NCBI GenBank assembly: GCA_963763135.1
Contig: CAVXNJ010000012.1
Location: forward strand, 310,001 to 374,000
Direction: 5' to 3'
Source: JANMZO01 sp963763135
GTDB lineage: Bacteria > Actinomycetota > Acidimicrobiia > Acidimicrobiales > JANYDT01
DNA: 64,000 nt
Part shown: piece after piece, positions 52,629 to 62,300 of the stretch
Layout: the number at the start of each line of letters is the position of its first letter
Position numbering within the stretch: the stretch's first letter is position 1
Program-made: the position numbers and the translations under genes
The notes under the pieces: generated by a model
The model's input: only the letters and a program-made list of their open reading frames with translations
What the model was told of the DNA's origin: nothing
Database searches by the model: none

Positions 52629-53428
52629 CGACGGTGGATCGGGCCGTCGCCGTCGCGAAGCGATGCCACGGCGCGCCCGGTGCGGAGAGCGATGATCTCC
52701 GCAACGATCGAGATCGCGGTCTCTTCGGGAGTGCGGGCGCCGATGTCGATGCCGATCGGGGCCATGACGCGATCGATCTCTGCCTGCGTCAGACCGGCTT
52801 CCCGAAGTCGCTCTGAGCGGGTGTTATGCGTCTTTCGACTGCCCATCGCTCCGAGATAGCCGACCTTGGTGGTCACTGCGGCACGAATCGCCGGGACGTC
52901 GAACTTGGGGTCGTGTGTAAGGACGCAGACCGCGTCGCCCGGCCCGAGGGAGCCGCCAACGGCATTGAGATGGCGATCGGGCCAGTCGTTGACGACCTCG
53001 TCGGCCCACGGAAAGCGCTGTTTGGTGGCGAAGACCGGACGGGCGTCGCACACCGTGACCCGGTAACCGAGCAGTTTTGAGGCCCGAACCAGTGCTGCGG
53101 TGAAGTCGACGGCGCCGAAGATGATCATTTTGGGCGGCGGGGAGAAACTCTCGATGAAGACGCTCACGCCTTCCTGGCGGGCTTCACCGTTTGGCCCGTA
53201 GTGACGGGTGCTGGTGAGCCCGGAGTTGAGTTCACCTTCGGCGTCGCGGGCCAGGACCCGATCGAGTTCCGGGTTGCCGAGCGTGCCGAGAGCGGGCACC
53301 CCCGGGCGGACCAGGAGCTTTCCACCGACGTCGCCACCATCGGCTCTCGTGATCAGCGTGACCAGGGCGACCGGGCGTTCGGCGCGGATTTCGTCTCGAA
53401 GGATTTCGTAAAGCGAAGGGTCAGACAT
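52625..53428 (-). CDS. XdhC/CoxF family molybdenum-hydroxylase maturation factor
   Basis: 267 residues. The C-terminal Rossmann part is clear: KMIIFGAVDFTAALVRASKL, VTVCDARPVFATKQRFP, GDAVCVLTHDPKFDVPAI, GYLGAMGSRKTHNTRSERL and IGIDIGARTPEETAISIVAE. XdhC proteins bind Moco and insert the sulphurated or cytidylated cofactor into xanthine or CO dehydrogenase. It overlaps the next gene by four bases and follows the short XdhC-like gene by 12 bp. Confidence 0.92.
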   Translation of the reverse strand: MSDPSLYEILRDEIRAERPVALVTLITRADGGDVGGKLLVRPGVPALGTLGNPELDRVLARDAEGELNSGLTSTRHYGPNGEARQEGVSVFIESFSPPPKMIIFGAVDFTAALVRASKLLGYRVTVCDARPVFATKQRFPWADEVVNDWPDRHLNAVGGSLGPGDAVCVLTHDPKFDVPAIRAAVTTKVGYLGAMGSRKTHNTRSERLREAGLTQAEIDRVMAPIGIDIGARTPEETAISIVAEIIALRTGRAVASLRDGDGPIHRR

Positions 53429-53440
53429 CGCCGGGCGCGC

Positions 53441-53758
53441 CTACCAATTCACTTCGTCGATGAACAGGTGGATCGTGCCGCCGCACGTCAGACCGACCGC
53501 GAACGCTTCGTCGTCGGAGTATCCGAACGTGACCACACCGGGTTTGCGCTTGCCGTCGAGCAGCGACAGGGCCTCGGTCAGCACCGCACCTTCGACGCAG
53601 CCACCCGACACCGATCCGGCCACTTCTCCATCGGACGACACGGCCATCGTGGCTCCCGGGTCGCGCGGCCCTGAACCCTCGATCTCGACCACCCGGGCGA
53701 CCGCCACCCGCTTGTTCTGCTTCCGCCAGCGCTCGATGTCGTTCAGTACTTCTCGCAT
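53441..53758 (-). CDS. Short XdhC N-terminal-domain protein (CoxI-like)
   Basis: 105 residues from ATG 53758 (MREVLNDIERWRKQNKRVAV). It contains only the XdhC/CoxI N-terminal domain: ARVVEIEGSGPRDPGATMAV and EVAGSVSGGCVEGAVLTEAL, with the conserved Cys, and GLTCGGTIHLFIDE with a second. The frame is open upstream to 54424, but that part is repeat array. It is normal in some cox clusters to have XdhC split into short and long proteins. Confidence 0.88.
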   Translation of the reverse strand: MREVLNDIERWRKQNKRVAVARVVEIEGSGPRDPGATMAVSSDGEVAGSVSGGCVEGAVLTEALSLLDGKRKPGVVTFGYSDDEAFAVGLTCGGTIHLFIDEVNW

Positions 53759-53839
53759 TGGTACCAAACTACCGCTCTCCTGCCGAACGCAACTCCATTC
53801 GTCTGACCCGAATCCGCCCGACCAAAGTCCGGAGGCAGT

Positions 53840-54690
53840 CGCCTCGGTCGCCGGAACCCAACTTCCCGGCTGCAGGAACCCAACCCCCCGAAAACTAGGC
53901 GTCCGCCGCCAGAAAACCAGGAGGTTGGGTACCACCGCACCCAGGTTGGAGGTCGACGCCTGGTCGACGGCTCGGCGGCACGCCCGTCCACTTGCGGGAC
54001 GTTGGTATCCAACTACCCGGCGGCGGTGTCCAACCTTCCGACTGCAGGAACCCAACTCGCCGAAAACTAGGCGTCCGCCGCCGAAAAACCAGGAAGTTGG
54101 GGACCACCGCACCCACGTTGGGGGTCGACGCATGGTCACCGGTCGCCGGCCAGGCGGCGGTGTCCAACCTTCCGGCTGCAGGAACCCAACCCCCCGAAAA
54201 CTAGGCGTCCGCCGCCGAAAAACCAGCAAGTTGGGTACCACCGCAACCCAGGTTGGAGGTCGACGCATGGTCGCCGGTCGCCGGGCAGGCGGCGGGGTCC
54301 AACCTTCCGGCTGCTGGAACCCAACCCCCCGAAAACTAGGCGTCCACCGCCGAAAAACCAGCAAGTTGGGTACCACCACACCCACGTTGGGCTCCCAATC
54401 AACGCAAGTTGGGAACCAACCCAACTACCCGGCGGCGGAGCCCAACCTTCCGACTGCAGGAACCCAACCCCCCCGAAAACTAGGCGTCCGCCGCCGAAAA
54501 ACCAGCAAGTTGGGTACCACCGCACCCACGTTGGGCTCCCAATACGCAGGGACTGGCGCCGGAGCCCAACCTTCCGGCTCAGGAACCCAACCCACCGAAA
54601 ACCCGCCGCCACCGCCAGAAAACCAGCAAGTTGGGTACCACGACACCCCAAGTTGGGTCCCATCAACGCACGTTGGGGACCACGGCCATC
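53840..54690. repeat. Array of about six GGAACCCAAC...GTTGGGTACC hairpin units
   Basis: Units share a core that starts near CTGCAGGAACCCAAC, contains CCGAAAACTAGGCGTCCG (at 53888, 54060, 54194, 54329 and 54474, with a diverged sixth near 54593) and ends in AAGTTGGGTACCACC. Spacing is irregular, 121-172 bp. The arms GGAACCCAAC and GTTGGGTACC pair with one mismatch. Extra CCCAACTT/AAGTTGGG half-sites fill the spacers. Long frames cross it on both strands but encode only repeat peptides. It is the same arm family as 9195-9474. Confidence 0.88.
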
Positions 54691-54698
54691 CAGCGGTC

Positions 54699-55349
54699 TC
54701 AGCAGATTTGCTTGAGCAGCGGGTAGGGATTGGTTTTGGTCTTCTTGGTCGGGTGGACCTCGAAGTGGAGATGTGTCGTGCCCTTAGCGTTGCCGCTGTC
54801 GCCGACGTAGCCGATGATGGTGCCGGACTCGACCTTGCCCGACGCACCGACGTCTTGCATGTGCGCGCCGTACAGCTGGAGGCCGCTCGGCGTGTCGAGG
54901 TAGAACGAAAGACCACCGCGGGTGCTGGTATCGAACTTCACCGTACCGGCCACCGGGGCGAAGATCGGCGTGCCACGGGCCGCGAGCATGTCGGTGCCGA
55001 CATGGGAACGGCCGCCGGAGCGGGCCTGACCCCAATCGTTCGTGAACTTCGCAACCGGAACCGGACAACGCCAGCCGCTTACGCTCACCGGCGGGGCAAC
55101 CTGAGCACCGGACGGCGGGATCGTGTCGGGAACACCGTCGCCGTCGTCGTCGCCGATGACCTCGACGGCCGAGACGGCCTGAGGAATCGACGCCCCGGCG
55201 GCCACCCGTACAACGGGTGGAGGCTGCGTGGTGACGGGAGTCTTGGCCGCGAAGGCGGGGACGCCGCCCGTAACCACCCCGGACATCGAGGCGACGCCCG
55301 CGACAAGCGCAGACGAAACGGTGCTCAGGACTAACGATCTCAAGTTCAT
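54699..55349 (-). CDS. Secreted M23 family metallopeptidase
   Basis: 216 residues from ATG 55349 with a signal peptide (MNLRSLVLSTVSSALVAGVA). The LytM/M23 domain shows the zinc ligands in GGRSHVGTDMLAARGTPIFA (HxxxD) and GTTHLHFEVHP (HxH). Such enzymes cut peptide cross-bridges in cell-wall peptidoglycan. An Asp-rich stretch before the domain (GDDDGDGVPDT) may bind calcium. Single gene between the repeat array and the coxE-like operon end. Confidence 0.92.
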   Translation of the reverse strand: MNLRSLVLSTVSSALVAGVASMSGVVTGGVPAFAAKTPVTTQPPPVVRVAAGASIPQAVSAVEVIGDDDGDGVPDTIPPSGAQVAPPVSVSGWRCPVPVAKFTNDWGQARSGGRSHVGTDMLAARGTPIFAPVAGTVKFDTSTRGGLSFYLDTPSGLQLYGAHMQDVGASGKVESGTIIGYVGDSGNAKGTTHLHFEVHPTKKTKTNPYPLLKQIC

Positions 55350-55518
55350 AGGCGGCCGCTTTCGTTTGCTGGCAGGACCTGATGTCCACACCATTGGGCG
55401 AGGTGCTCGCGCACCGAGGGTCGTTTTCGAACGTCGGAAACGCTAGCGGCTCAGAATTCGTCGGCAAATAACGCGAAGAAACTTAGGAATTTTGCCCATG
55501 CTGCAATTTTCTCGCTGG

Positions 55519-55568
55519 GTTTATGTCCACGTTTTGCACGTCATTGGTGTCAAAACGTGGACATAAAC
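55519..55568. terminator. 18-bp perfect inverted repeat between coxE-like and M23 genes
   Basis: GTTTATGTCCACGTTTTG at 55519-55536 pairs perfectly with CAAAACGTGGACATAAAC at 55551-55568 around a 14-nt loop, 17 bp after the stop of the VWA gene. The A/T-rich arm ends could act as a bidirectional terminator. The rest of 55350-55584 holds the M23 promoter region and no gene. Confidence 0.65.
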
Positions 55569-55584
55569 GAGCAGTTCCAGGCTC

Positions 55585-56853
55585 CTACGACTCGGCGAGG
55601 ATCTTGGCGAGCGACTCCAGCGAGGCCAGCGAATGGCCCTCGATGAACGTGTCGACGTGCGGGAGGGCCGCGGCCATCCCACGGGCCAACGGCGCGTATC
55701 CGGGCGCCGCCTTGAGCGGATTCACCCAGACCAGGCGGTGCGACACGCGGTGGAGCCGCTCCATCTGTGCACCTAGCAACTCGGGAGAACCCCGGTCCCA
55801 GCCGTCGGACAGGATCACGACGATCGCGCCGCGGGCCATGCCCCGCACGCCCCACTGGTCGTTGAACGTACGCATCCCCTCGCCCAGGCGGGTACCACCC
55901 GACCAGTCCATGACCCGCTTCGCTGCGTTTCGCATCGCCTGGTCGGGATCTCGGGAAGACAGTTCCCGCGTGATTCTCGTGAGCCGGGTTCCGAGCGCGA
56001 ACGCTTCAACGCGGCCTCGTCCGACCACCGCGGCCTGGCAGAAGCGCACGAGCGCCCGGGCATAGGCCTCCATCGATCCGCTGACGTCGCAGATCAACAC
56101 GATCCGCCTGGGCTTGGTCGACGCTTCGGTGAACGAACGACGGATCGCCAGCCCGTCGGTGCGCAAGGCCCCACGAACGGTGCGACGAAGGTCGGGATGC
56201 GGCGTGTGGCGCTTGCCGACGACCGGCTGGCGACGACGGCTGCGACGGGGCGAACCGACGAAGCGCAGCGCCGACATCGCAGTCCTCGCCTCGAGGAACT
56301 CCTCGGGGGTGTACTCGGCGAAGTCCTTGTGCCGCAGGGTCTCGGTGGCGCTGAAGCGAACGGAGATGGTTTCGCCGTCTTCATTTTCGTCGTCGGCCTC
56401 GTCGCCCTCGGGCTCCTCGGTGTCGTCTTCGTCGTCGAGCTCGATCGTCACGTTCTGCGTGATGGTCTCGGTGTCCGATGACGCCACGACGGCGAACCAA
56501 AAAGCGTTGAACGCCCGGTCGTAGAGGTCCTGGTCTTCGGGACGGCGGAGCAGCACCGCTCGACCCGCCCAGTACACCGACTCGCGCCGTTCAATACCGA
56601 CGATGCACAGTGCTTCGGCGAAGGTGGTAACCGAGCCGACCGGGACGGCAATGCCTAGCTTGCGCAGAATCACGGAGAACGCGACCGCAATGCGCACCGG
56701 TGCCGAATCGTCGCCGATCGGACCCGTCCCCCGTCCGACGAGAACATCAGCGCGCGTACGAGCCGCGGGCGAGCCCAAAATCTGCAGCACTTCGTTGGTC
56801 GTCAACCGGGTGATATCGGCAAACGGGCGGTCGGGAATGTTGAACTCGGGCAT
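55585..56853 (-). CDS. coxE: VWA-domain protein, CoxE-like
   Basis: 422 residues. The N-terminal half has an acidic stretch (ELDDEDDTEEPEGDEADDE), then RHTPHPDLRRTVRGALRTDG and the VWA domain with MIDAS motif LICDVSGSMEAYAR, SGGTRLGEGMRTF (Thr) and ILSDGWDRGSPE (Asp). CoxE works with the AAA ATPase CoxD to mature the Cu-Mo site of CO dehydrogenase; VWA/MoxR pairs in general activate metalloenzymes. Separated from coxD here by a thioesterase gene and a 91-bp gap. Confidence 0.9.
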   Translation of the reverse strand: MPEFNIPDRPFADITRLTTNEVLQILGSPAARTRADVLVGRGTGPIGDDSAPVRIAVAFSVILRKLGIAVPVGSVTTFAEALCIVGIERRESVYWAGRAVLLRRPEDQDLYDRAFNAFWFAVVASSDTETITQNVTIELDDEDDTEEPEGDEADDENEDGETISVRFSATETLRHKDFAEYTPEEFLEARTAMSALRFVGSPRRSRRRQPVVGKRHTPHPDLRRTVRGALRTDGLAIRRSFTEASTKPRRIVLICDVSGSMEAYARALVRFCQAAVVGRGRVEAFALGTRLTRITRELSSRDPDQAMRNAAKRVMDWSGGTRLGEGMRTFNDQWGVRGMARGAIVVILSDGWDRGSPELLGAQMERLHRVSHRLVWVNPLKAAPGYAPLARGMAAALPHVDTFIEGHSLASLESLAKILAES

Positions 56854-56944
56854 GGCTATCAGCTAGTTACCGTGCACCGGAACCGGCGGCGGTTCACGCG
56901 GTCGCGAGGGTGGAAAGCCGGTGCGCAGATCAGCACGGTACTGC

Positions 56945-57424
56945 TCAGACCAGCGACAGCGAATACGTGACCGACGACGTTGCGACGGGCTTCGCCAGAT
57001 TCGGTTCAGCGCCGACCTCGACCGAGTACAGGCGCACGTTCATAACAGCGAGGCTCCGCCCCATCTTCACCAGGTCCACATCGGCCACCAATTCGCCGAT
57101 CGTCGGTCGACGCAGGAAGTCGATCTGCAAGCTGCTCGTTACCGCGAGCGCCGCGCGTCCGAGGCGGCCGAGCACCATGATGTAGGCCGCCGCATCGGCC
57201 AGCTTCATCAGCGTCGGCCCCGAGACGGTCCCGCCCGGACGAACATCGGCCTCAGATGTCGGTTCACGCACGCGGGCTGACGTGGGGGTCAGGGTCTGAA
57301 TCGTCCATTTCCGCACACCGGCCGGCCAGACTTCCTCAAGGAACGCAAGAACCTCATCGCCGGTGAAGACCAATTGCTCAAAGTCTCGGTTGCCGGCGAC
57401 GACCGCTTCCCCCTCGGCGCCCAT
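56945..57424 (-). CDS. PaaI-type hotdog-fold thioesterase
   Basis: 159 residues from ATG 57424, overlapping the coxD stop. The hotdog fold is visible as GGTVSGPTLMKLADAAAYIM (with the catalytic-side Asp), AALAVTSSLQIDFLRRPTIG and ADVDLVKMGRSLAVMNVRLY. It probably hydrolyses an acyl- or aryl-CoA ester. Translational coupling to coxD suggests co-expression, but thioesterases have no known role in CO dehydrogenase assembly. Confidence 0.85.
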   Translation of the reverse strand: MGAEGEAVVAGNRDFEQLVFTGDEVLAFLEEVWPAGVRKWTIQTLTPTSARVREPTSEADVRPGGTVSGPTLMKLADAAAYIMVLGRLGRAALAVTSSLQIDFLRRPTIGELVADVDLVKMGRSLAVMNVRLYSVEVGAEPNLAKPVATSSVTYSLSLV

Positions 57425-58377
57425 CACTTGCTCCGAGCGGCGGCCAGATTGACCAACTCGCCGAGCCCGATCTGTTTCACCCGATCGGCATCCTCGCGGT
57501 ACTTGAGCACCGCTCCGAGCGTGGAGGCCACCGTCGTCTCGTCGAGCGTGGTTCGCCCGAGGGCCGCGAGCGCCTGCGTCCAGTCGATCGTTTCGGCGAC
57601 GCCCGGTGGCTTGAACAGCTCCATGCCACGCATGGCCTCGACCGCCGCCGCGATCTGGCGGGCCAGGGTCAGAGAGGCCTGGGGAACCTTGCGGTGGACA
57701 ATCTCCACTTCCCGGTCGAAGCCGGGGTGCTCGACCCAGTGATAGAGGCAGCGGCGCTTCAGCGCGTCGTGGACGTCGCGGGTGCGGTTGGACGTGAGGA
57801 TGACGATCGGTGGCGTTTTGGCCGTGAACGTACCGAGCTCCGGAACGGTGATCGTGTAATCGGAGAGCACTTCGAGAAGGAACGCTTCGAACTCGTCGTC
57901 GGCCCGGTCGACCTCATCGATCAACAGCACCGGGGGTGGGCCATCGCCGTGGTCGATGGCCCGCAGGAGCGCGCGTCGAACGAGGAACTGTTCGCTGTAG
58001 AGCTCGTTGGTGGTGAGCCCGGTACCCCCCGCTCCTGCTGTGGGTCCGGCACCGGTCACCTCAGCAGCGCGAAGATGCAGGAGCTGGCGGCTGTAGTCCC
58101 ATTCGTAGACGGCCTGCGACGAGTCGATACCCTCGTAGCACTGGAGTCGGATGAGCTCGCCGCCCGTCCAGCGGCTGAGCACCTTCGCCACCTCGGTCTT
58201 GCCGACCCCCGCTTCGCCCTCCAGCAGCAACGGTCGACGCATGGCCATCGCCAGGAAGATCACCGTGGCCAGACCCTCATCAGCGAGGTAACCGTGGGCG
58301 TCGAGTGCCTTGGACACTTCCTCGACGGACTCTGGAATCGAACCGGGAGACAACAAAACATCCGCTGAAGAAGGCAC
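57424..58377 (-). CDS. coxD: MoxR-family AAA+ ATPase, CoxD-like
   Basis: 317 residues. Walker A LLEGEAGVGKTEVAKVL, Walker B VLLIDEVDRADDEFEAFLLE, sensor 1 IVILTSNRTRDVHDALKRRC and sensor 2 region near VEHPGFDREVEIVHRKVP are intact. CoxD-type ATPases remodel the CO dehydrogenase large subunit to introduce sulphur and copper at the Mo site. It is the first gene of the minus-strand cox accessory set; no coxMSL genes are in the window. Confidence 0.93.
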   Translation of the reverse strand: MPSSADVLLSPGSIPESVEEVSKALDAHGYLADEGLATVIFLAMAMRRPLLLEGEAGVGKTEVAKVLSRWTGGELIRLQCYEGIDSSQAVYEWDYSRQLLHLRAAEVTGAGPTAGAGGTGLTTNELYSEQFLVRRALLRAIDHGDGPPPVLLIDEVDRADDEFEAFLLEVLSDYTITVPELGTFTAKTPPIVILTSNRTRDVHDALKRRCLYHWVEHPGFDREVEIVHRKVPQASLTLARQIAAAVEAMRGMELFKPPGVAETIDWTQALAALGRTTLDETTVASTLGAVLKYREDADRVKQIGLGELVNLAAARSK

Positions 58378-58413
58378 GACGACATGTTAAACGTTGCGGG
58401 CCCCAACTCCGCC

Positions 58414-59223
58414 CTACCTGCGCAGGGTCCGCTCCGCGCCCCTGCGGGCTTCCGCCACCCACAACCGGGCGGCCTTCACCCGGTCTCGGTGGCTCGCTCG
58501 CTCCCGTCTTTCGCGACCCTGCGGGTGCAGCACGCGTAGCAACCACGTCCAAAAACCGACTCGGGTGAGCACGGGGTTCAACATGCCCGAGGTGATGCAG
58601 TAATTCCGATCGTACGGAGACATATGGTGCACTCGATGGTTCTCGGGGGAAAGCAGCAGACCCCGTTGGAGAAACCGCGCAATCGGCGGGGGCTCGTTCA
58701 CGTGGGCCCATTTGTGCGCCTGGTTCGTGATCACGACGAAGCAGAGAAGCGTCATGACAAACCACGCGACGTAGAAGAATCGCTCGAAGTCGAGCCACAG
58801 CGCAACCGGCAACACGACCGGAAGGCATACCGTGAAGTTGTCGGCGTTGACCGCGATGAAATCTCCGTGCGTCATCGCTTGCGGATCAAGGTGGTGATCG
58901 CGGAACGATTTTATGAATTTCTGTCCGACCACCGGCGTATCGGCCGAACCAAGGTTGTCGCAGAGGAAGTGCACGAGTCCCGAGAGGAAGTCGGCGACCA
59001 CCAACGCGACAACCGTAAGCCCCAGCAGAACGAGATACCCGGCCCAACCGAGTCCGGGCGTTGCCGACGATATTCGCTCGGCGTATCGCCAAGCGGCGAG
59101 TGCGAACACCCCGAGGCACACCACTTCGAACACGCGAAAGCGCGTTGGATAGTCGTACCGGCCCAGCAGGCCGAAGCGCTGGCGTACACCTGAGTGCATA
59201 CCTTCACGATTGTATGTGCTCAT
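58414..59223 (-). CDS. CarF/TMEM189-type plasmanylethanolamine desaturase homologue
   Basis: 269 residues, with about four hydrophobic helices. The lipid-desaturase His clusters are conspicuous: DFLSGLVHFLCDN, FIKSFRDHHLDPQAMTHGDF, NADNFTVCLPV, ITNQAHKWAHVNEPPP and LLLSPENHRVHHMSPYDRNY. This pattern belongs to CarF/PEDS1, which makes the vinyl-ether bond of plasmalogens in animals and myxobacteria. It predicts O2-dependent plasmalogen formation, though the ether-lipid precursors would have to come from genes not seen here. A single gene, 36 bp upstream of the coxD start region in the same direction. Confidence 0.88.
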   Translation of the reverse strand: MSTYNREGMHSGVRQRFGLLGRYDYPTRFRVFEVVCLGVFALAAWRYAERISSATPGLGWAGYLVLLGLTVVALVVADFLSGLVHFLCDNLGSADTPVVGQKFIKSFRDHHLDPQAMTHGDFIAVNADNFTVCLPVVLPVALWLDFERFFYVAWFVMTLLCFVVITNQAHKWAHVNEPPPIARFLQRGLLLSPENHRVHHMSPYDRNYCITSGMLNPVLTRVGFWTWLLRVLHPQGRERRERASHRDRVKAARLWVAEARRGAERTLRR

Positions 59224-59344
59224 CGTTTAGGGGTGCCCACGAATCCATTTGGCTAACCAAAGCACAGTTTCAAGCCACCCAAATCGTGAGGCATATGGCC
59301 CAGTCCGGCCTTAAGGCCTCAATAGTGAGCGCCGATTCGACAGT

Positions 59345-62300
59345 GTGCCCAACCCCGACTTTTCACATGTGACTGTCGCTGAGTTGGCCGAGGCATACCG
59401 CCTGTTGGACAGCTCGGAACGCACGCGTCGACGCAAACGAATCAAGGTCTTGGCCACGCTCACCGCGTTGGTCGGTACGTTGAACACGTTTGTTCTTCCC
59501 AACGTTTTCGCCGCAGGAACGCCGGACATCACGATCACCAAGACCGCCCCGTCGCAGGTGCTGCTGGGTGAGGACGCAACCGTCGTATTGAAAGCCTGCA
59601 ATCCTTCGGGATCGAACGGCTACAACCTGGCCTTCCGCGACGAGTTGCCCGCAGGCGTCTCGATCGCAACATCGACGCCGGCACCGTCAAGCACGCTGGG
59701 CGGCAGTGGGGGAAGCACGATTGCGGTCTGGAGGAACGTGGGCGACCTCGTGCCGAATCAGTGCACGTCGATCACCTACACCGTCCACGCGAACCCGGTC
59801 ACGCGTCCGGTCGGCTCGATCTACACGAACACAGCGCGGGCGTACGTGAATTCGAATCCCGCACAGGTTCCCAACCCGGCGGACGGAACCAAGTTCGACG
59901 CCAACGGTGTGCCGACCGTCAGCAGCGGTCCAGGTTCGGCGAGCGGCTACAGCGCACCGGCCACGGTCAACACCGAGATCGTCGCGTTTCGCGTCACCAA
60001 AACCGGTGGGCCTTCACTTCGGGGGGTTCACGACTGGGCGGTGCCGTACACGATCACGATCGAGAACAACCTCGTCAACCCCACGAACAGCATCTCGGTT
60101 GACGACTGGCTTTCTGACAACGTCGAGTTTCTCGGCTGCAGCGGGGTCGACAGCACGACCAACGCCCCGACCAATCCCGGTTCGGCTTTGGAGTATCCGG
60201 GCGCGTCGTCGATCGTGCCGGGCTCATGCACCGCACCGGTTCTCGTGGAGACGCACGCGGCACCCGGCCCGGGCGTTCCCGCGTCACTCGCCCCCGGCGT
60301 ATACACGCATGTGCTGTGGGTCGGACTCGGAAACCTCGCACCGGGCGACACGCTCACCCTGAACTACAAGGCCGCGATCCCGCTTCGACGCAACACGATG
60401 GACTGGAACGGTTCATTGGCCGGGACCGGTGTCGCACCGGCAACGACCGGCGCGCAAGCTGCGAACCTCGACAACAACTCGGGAGCGGAAGCGGCGATCA
60501 GCGAAACAACAACGAACACGGTGATCGGCACCGGCACGTACACGGGGGTGCGGGTCAACGGTGTCACCGCCACCCAATCGAGAACCGCAGTCGCCACCAA
60601 CGCAGCCACGGACCTGACGCTCGCCAAATCCGTCGACGAAGGCAACACTGCGTTCCAGCAGGGCAACGTGTTGCACTGGGTCCTCACCATCAACACCTCG
60701 GAGTACCGCACATTCACCGACCTGGTCATCCACGACACGATCCCGAACGGGCTCTGCGTATTGGGCGCATCGAATTACGAACCAACTGGTACACCCTCGG
60801 AGTGCGACCCCACAGGAGACGTGCCGCAGTTCCGTTTCGGTACGTCGGGGGCATGGACCGACGTCGACTACACGAGTGTCACCCCGATCAGCGGCGGGAC
60901 CTATGACGTGGCGTTCGACAAGACGGCGACCGGTCTGGCGAACGTTCTGGGCGACACCATTCGCAACCCGGGCGCATTGTCGGGTGCCGGACTCGGCTCG
61001 GCGAACGTCGCCATCCAACTGCGTATACCCACGAAGGTTCGCCGCTACTACCAATCCGGCAACCACAACGACAACCTCTCGACACCGGTACTTGCGCGGG
61101 ATGTGTTGAGTAACAGCGCCACCGTCGATGGCATCGCCCACATGCGACCGGACGCGAACGGCGACCCGCTGTCGGGTGACCGACTCGCAGCCGAACCCCT
61201 AGGCGCACATATCACTTCCGCCAGCGCCTCCACTGAAGCTCCGGGAGCCACACTCGACAAGCAGGTGGCCAAAGTGTCGTCTTCGGGAGCATGCCCGACC
61301 GATGACGCTTCGTTCGCGAACAGTCACAACGCGTACGAACCGGTCATCGGTGCCACCGACCCGTACTACGGCCCCGGCGATGTCGTGTGTTGGCGGGTCC
61401 GTGCGACGTTTCCCGTCACCAACGACACGGGCGCGGTGAAGATCGACGACTTCCTGCCGTTCGGCCACCATTTCGTCTCCGGATCGGAAGCGACCACACC
61501 GCTGCACTCGGCCGGCACCTGGGCGTTGACCTCGGTACCACCACCCGATTCCCAGACGCCGGGTTGGCTGCGGTGGACGCTTTCTTCTGCGGCGCCGGTG
61601 TCGTCGGGAGGCGAGATCTTCGAATACACGTTCAAGACCACGATCGAAGACCCCAACCTCGCGGCGCCGGCCGACATCGTTTCCAATCAGGCCAAGCTGT
61701 CGTACGAGAACAGCGCCGGTGACGCGTTCAGCGAGCGCGACCTTCAGGACACCCGGTTTCTCGAAGCCCAGGTTCGAGCGTTGAAGGGCATCCAGACCAT
61801 CGAGCGCGGCGCGACCGTAACGTCCGACAACGGGGCAAACGCCAACATCGACGGCGGCAGCGTCGGCATCGGTGACGTCGTGACGTACCGCGTCGACATC
61901 GAGAACACCGGCAACCGTGACGCGATCAACACGGAGGTTTGGGATCAACTGCCGGCGCAGATCACTTCGTGTGGACTCGTGTCGTCAATCAGCGATGCGG
62001 GCGCCTGTTCGGTGGACGGCAGTGGTCGGGTGTGGGTGAAGTGGCCGGCGACCCTGACGGTTCCTTCATGCGCGTTGCTCGCCACCACGTCCGACCCCGG
62101 TTACTGCGCATCGGCACCGTTCGGCCCCCGGAACACGCCGCCGAAGCTCACCTACCAGGTGACCATGCCGAACCTCGGGGCCAACGAGCGCCTCGACAAC
62201 ACGGCGGGCGTGCGCGCGTACCAGACCGCCACGAACAACGGGATGAACTTCACGTTCATTCCTACAGGGAACATCGATCCGACGCAGGACGCCGTGGTCG

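Noticed and set aside
53460..55334. A long plus-strand frame of over 600 codons
   Set aside because: It runs antisense to xdhC-like and M23 genes and through the hairpin array; its product is Pro/Arg/Thr repeats.
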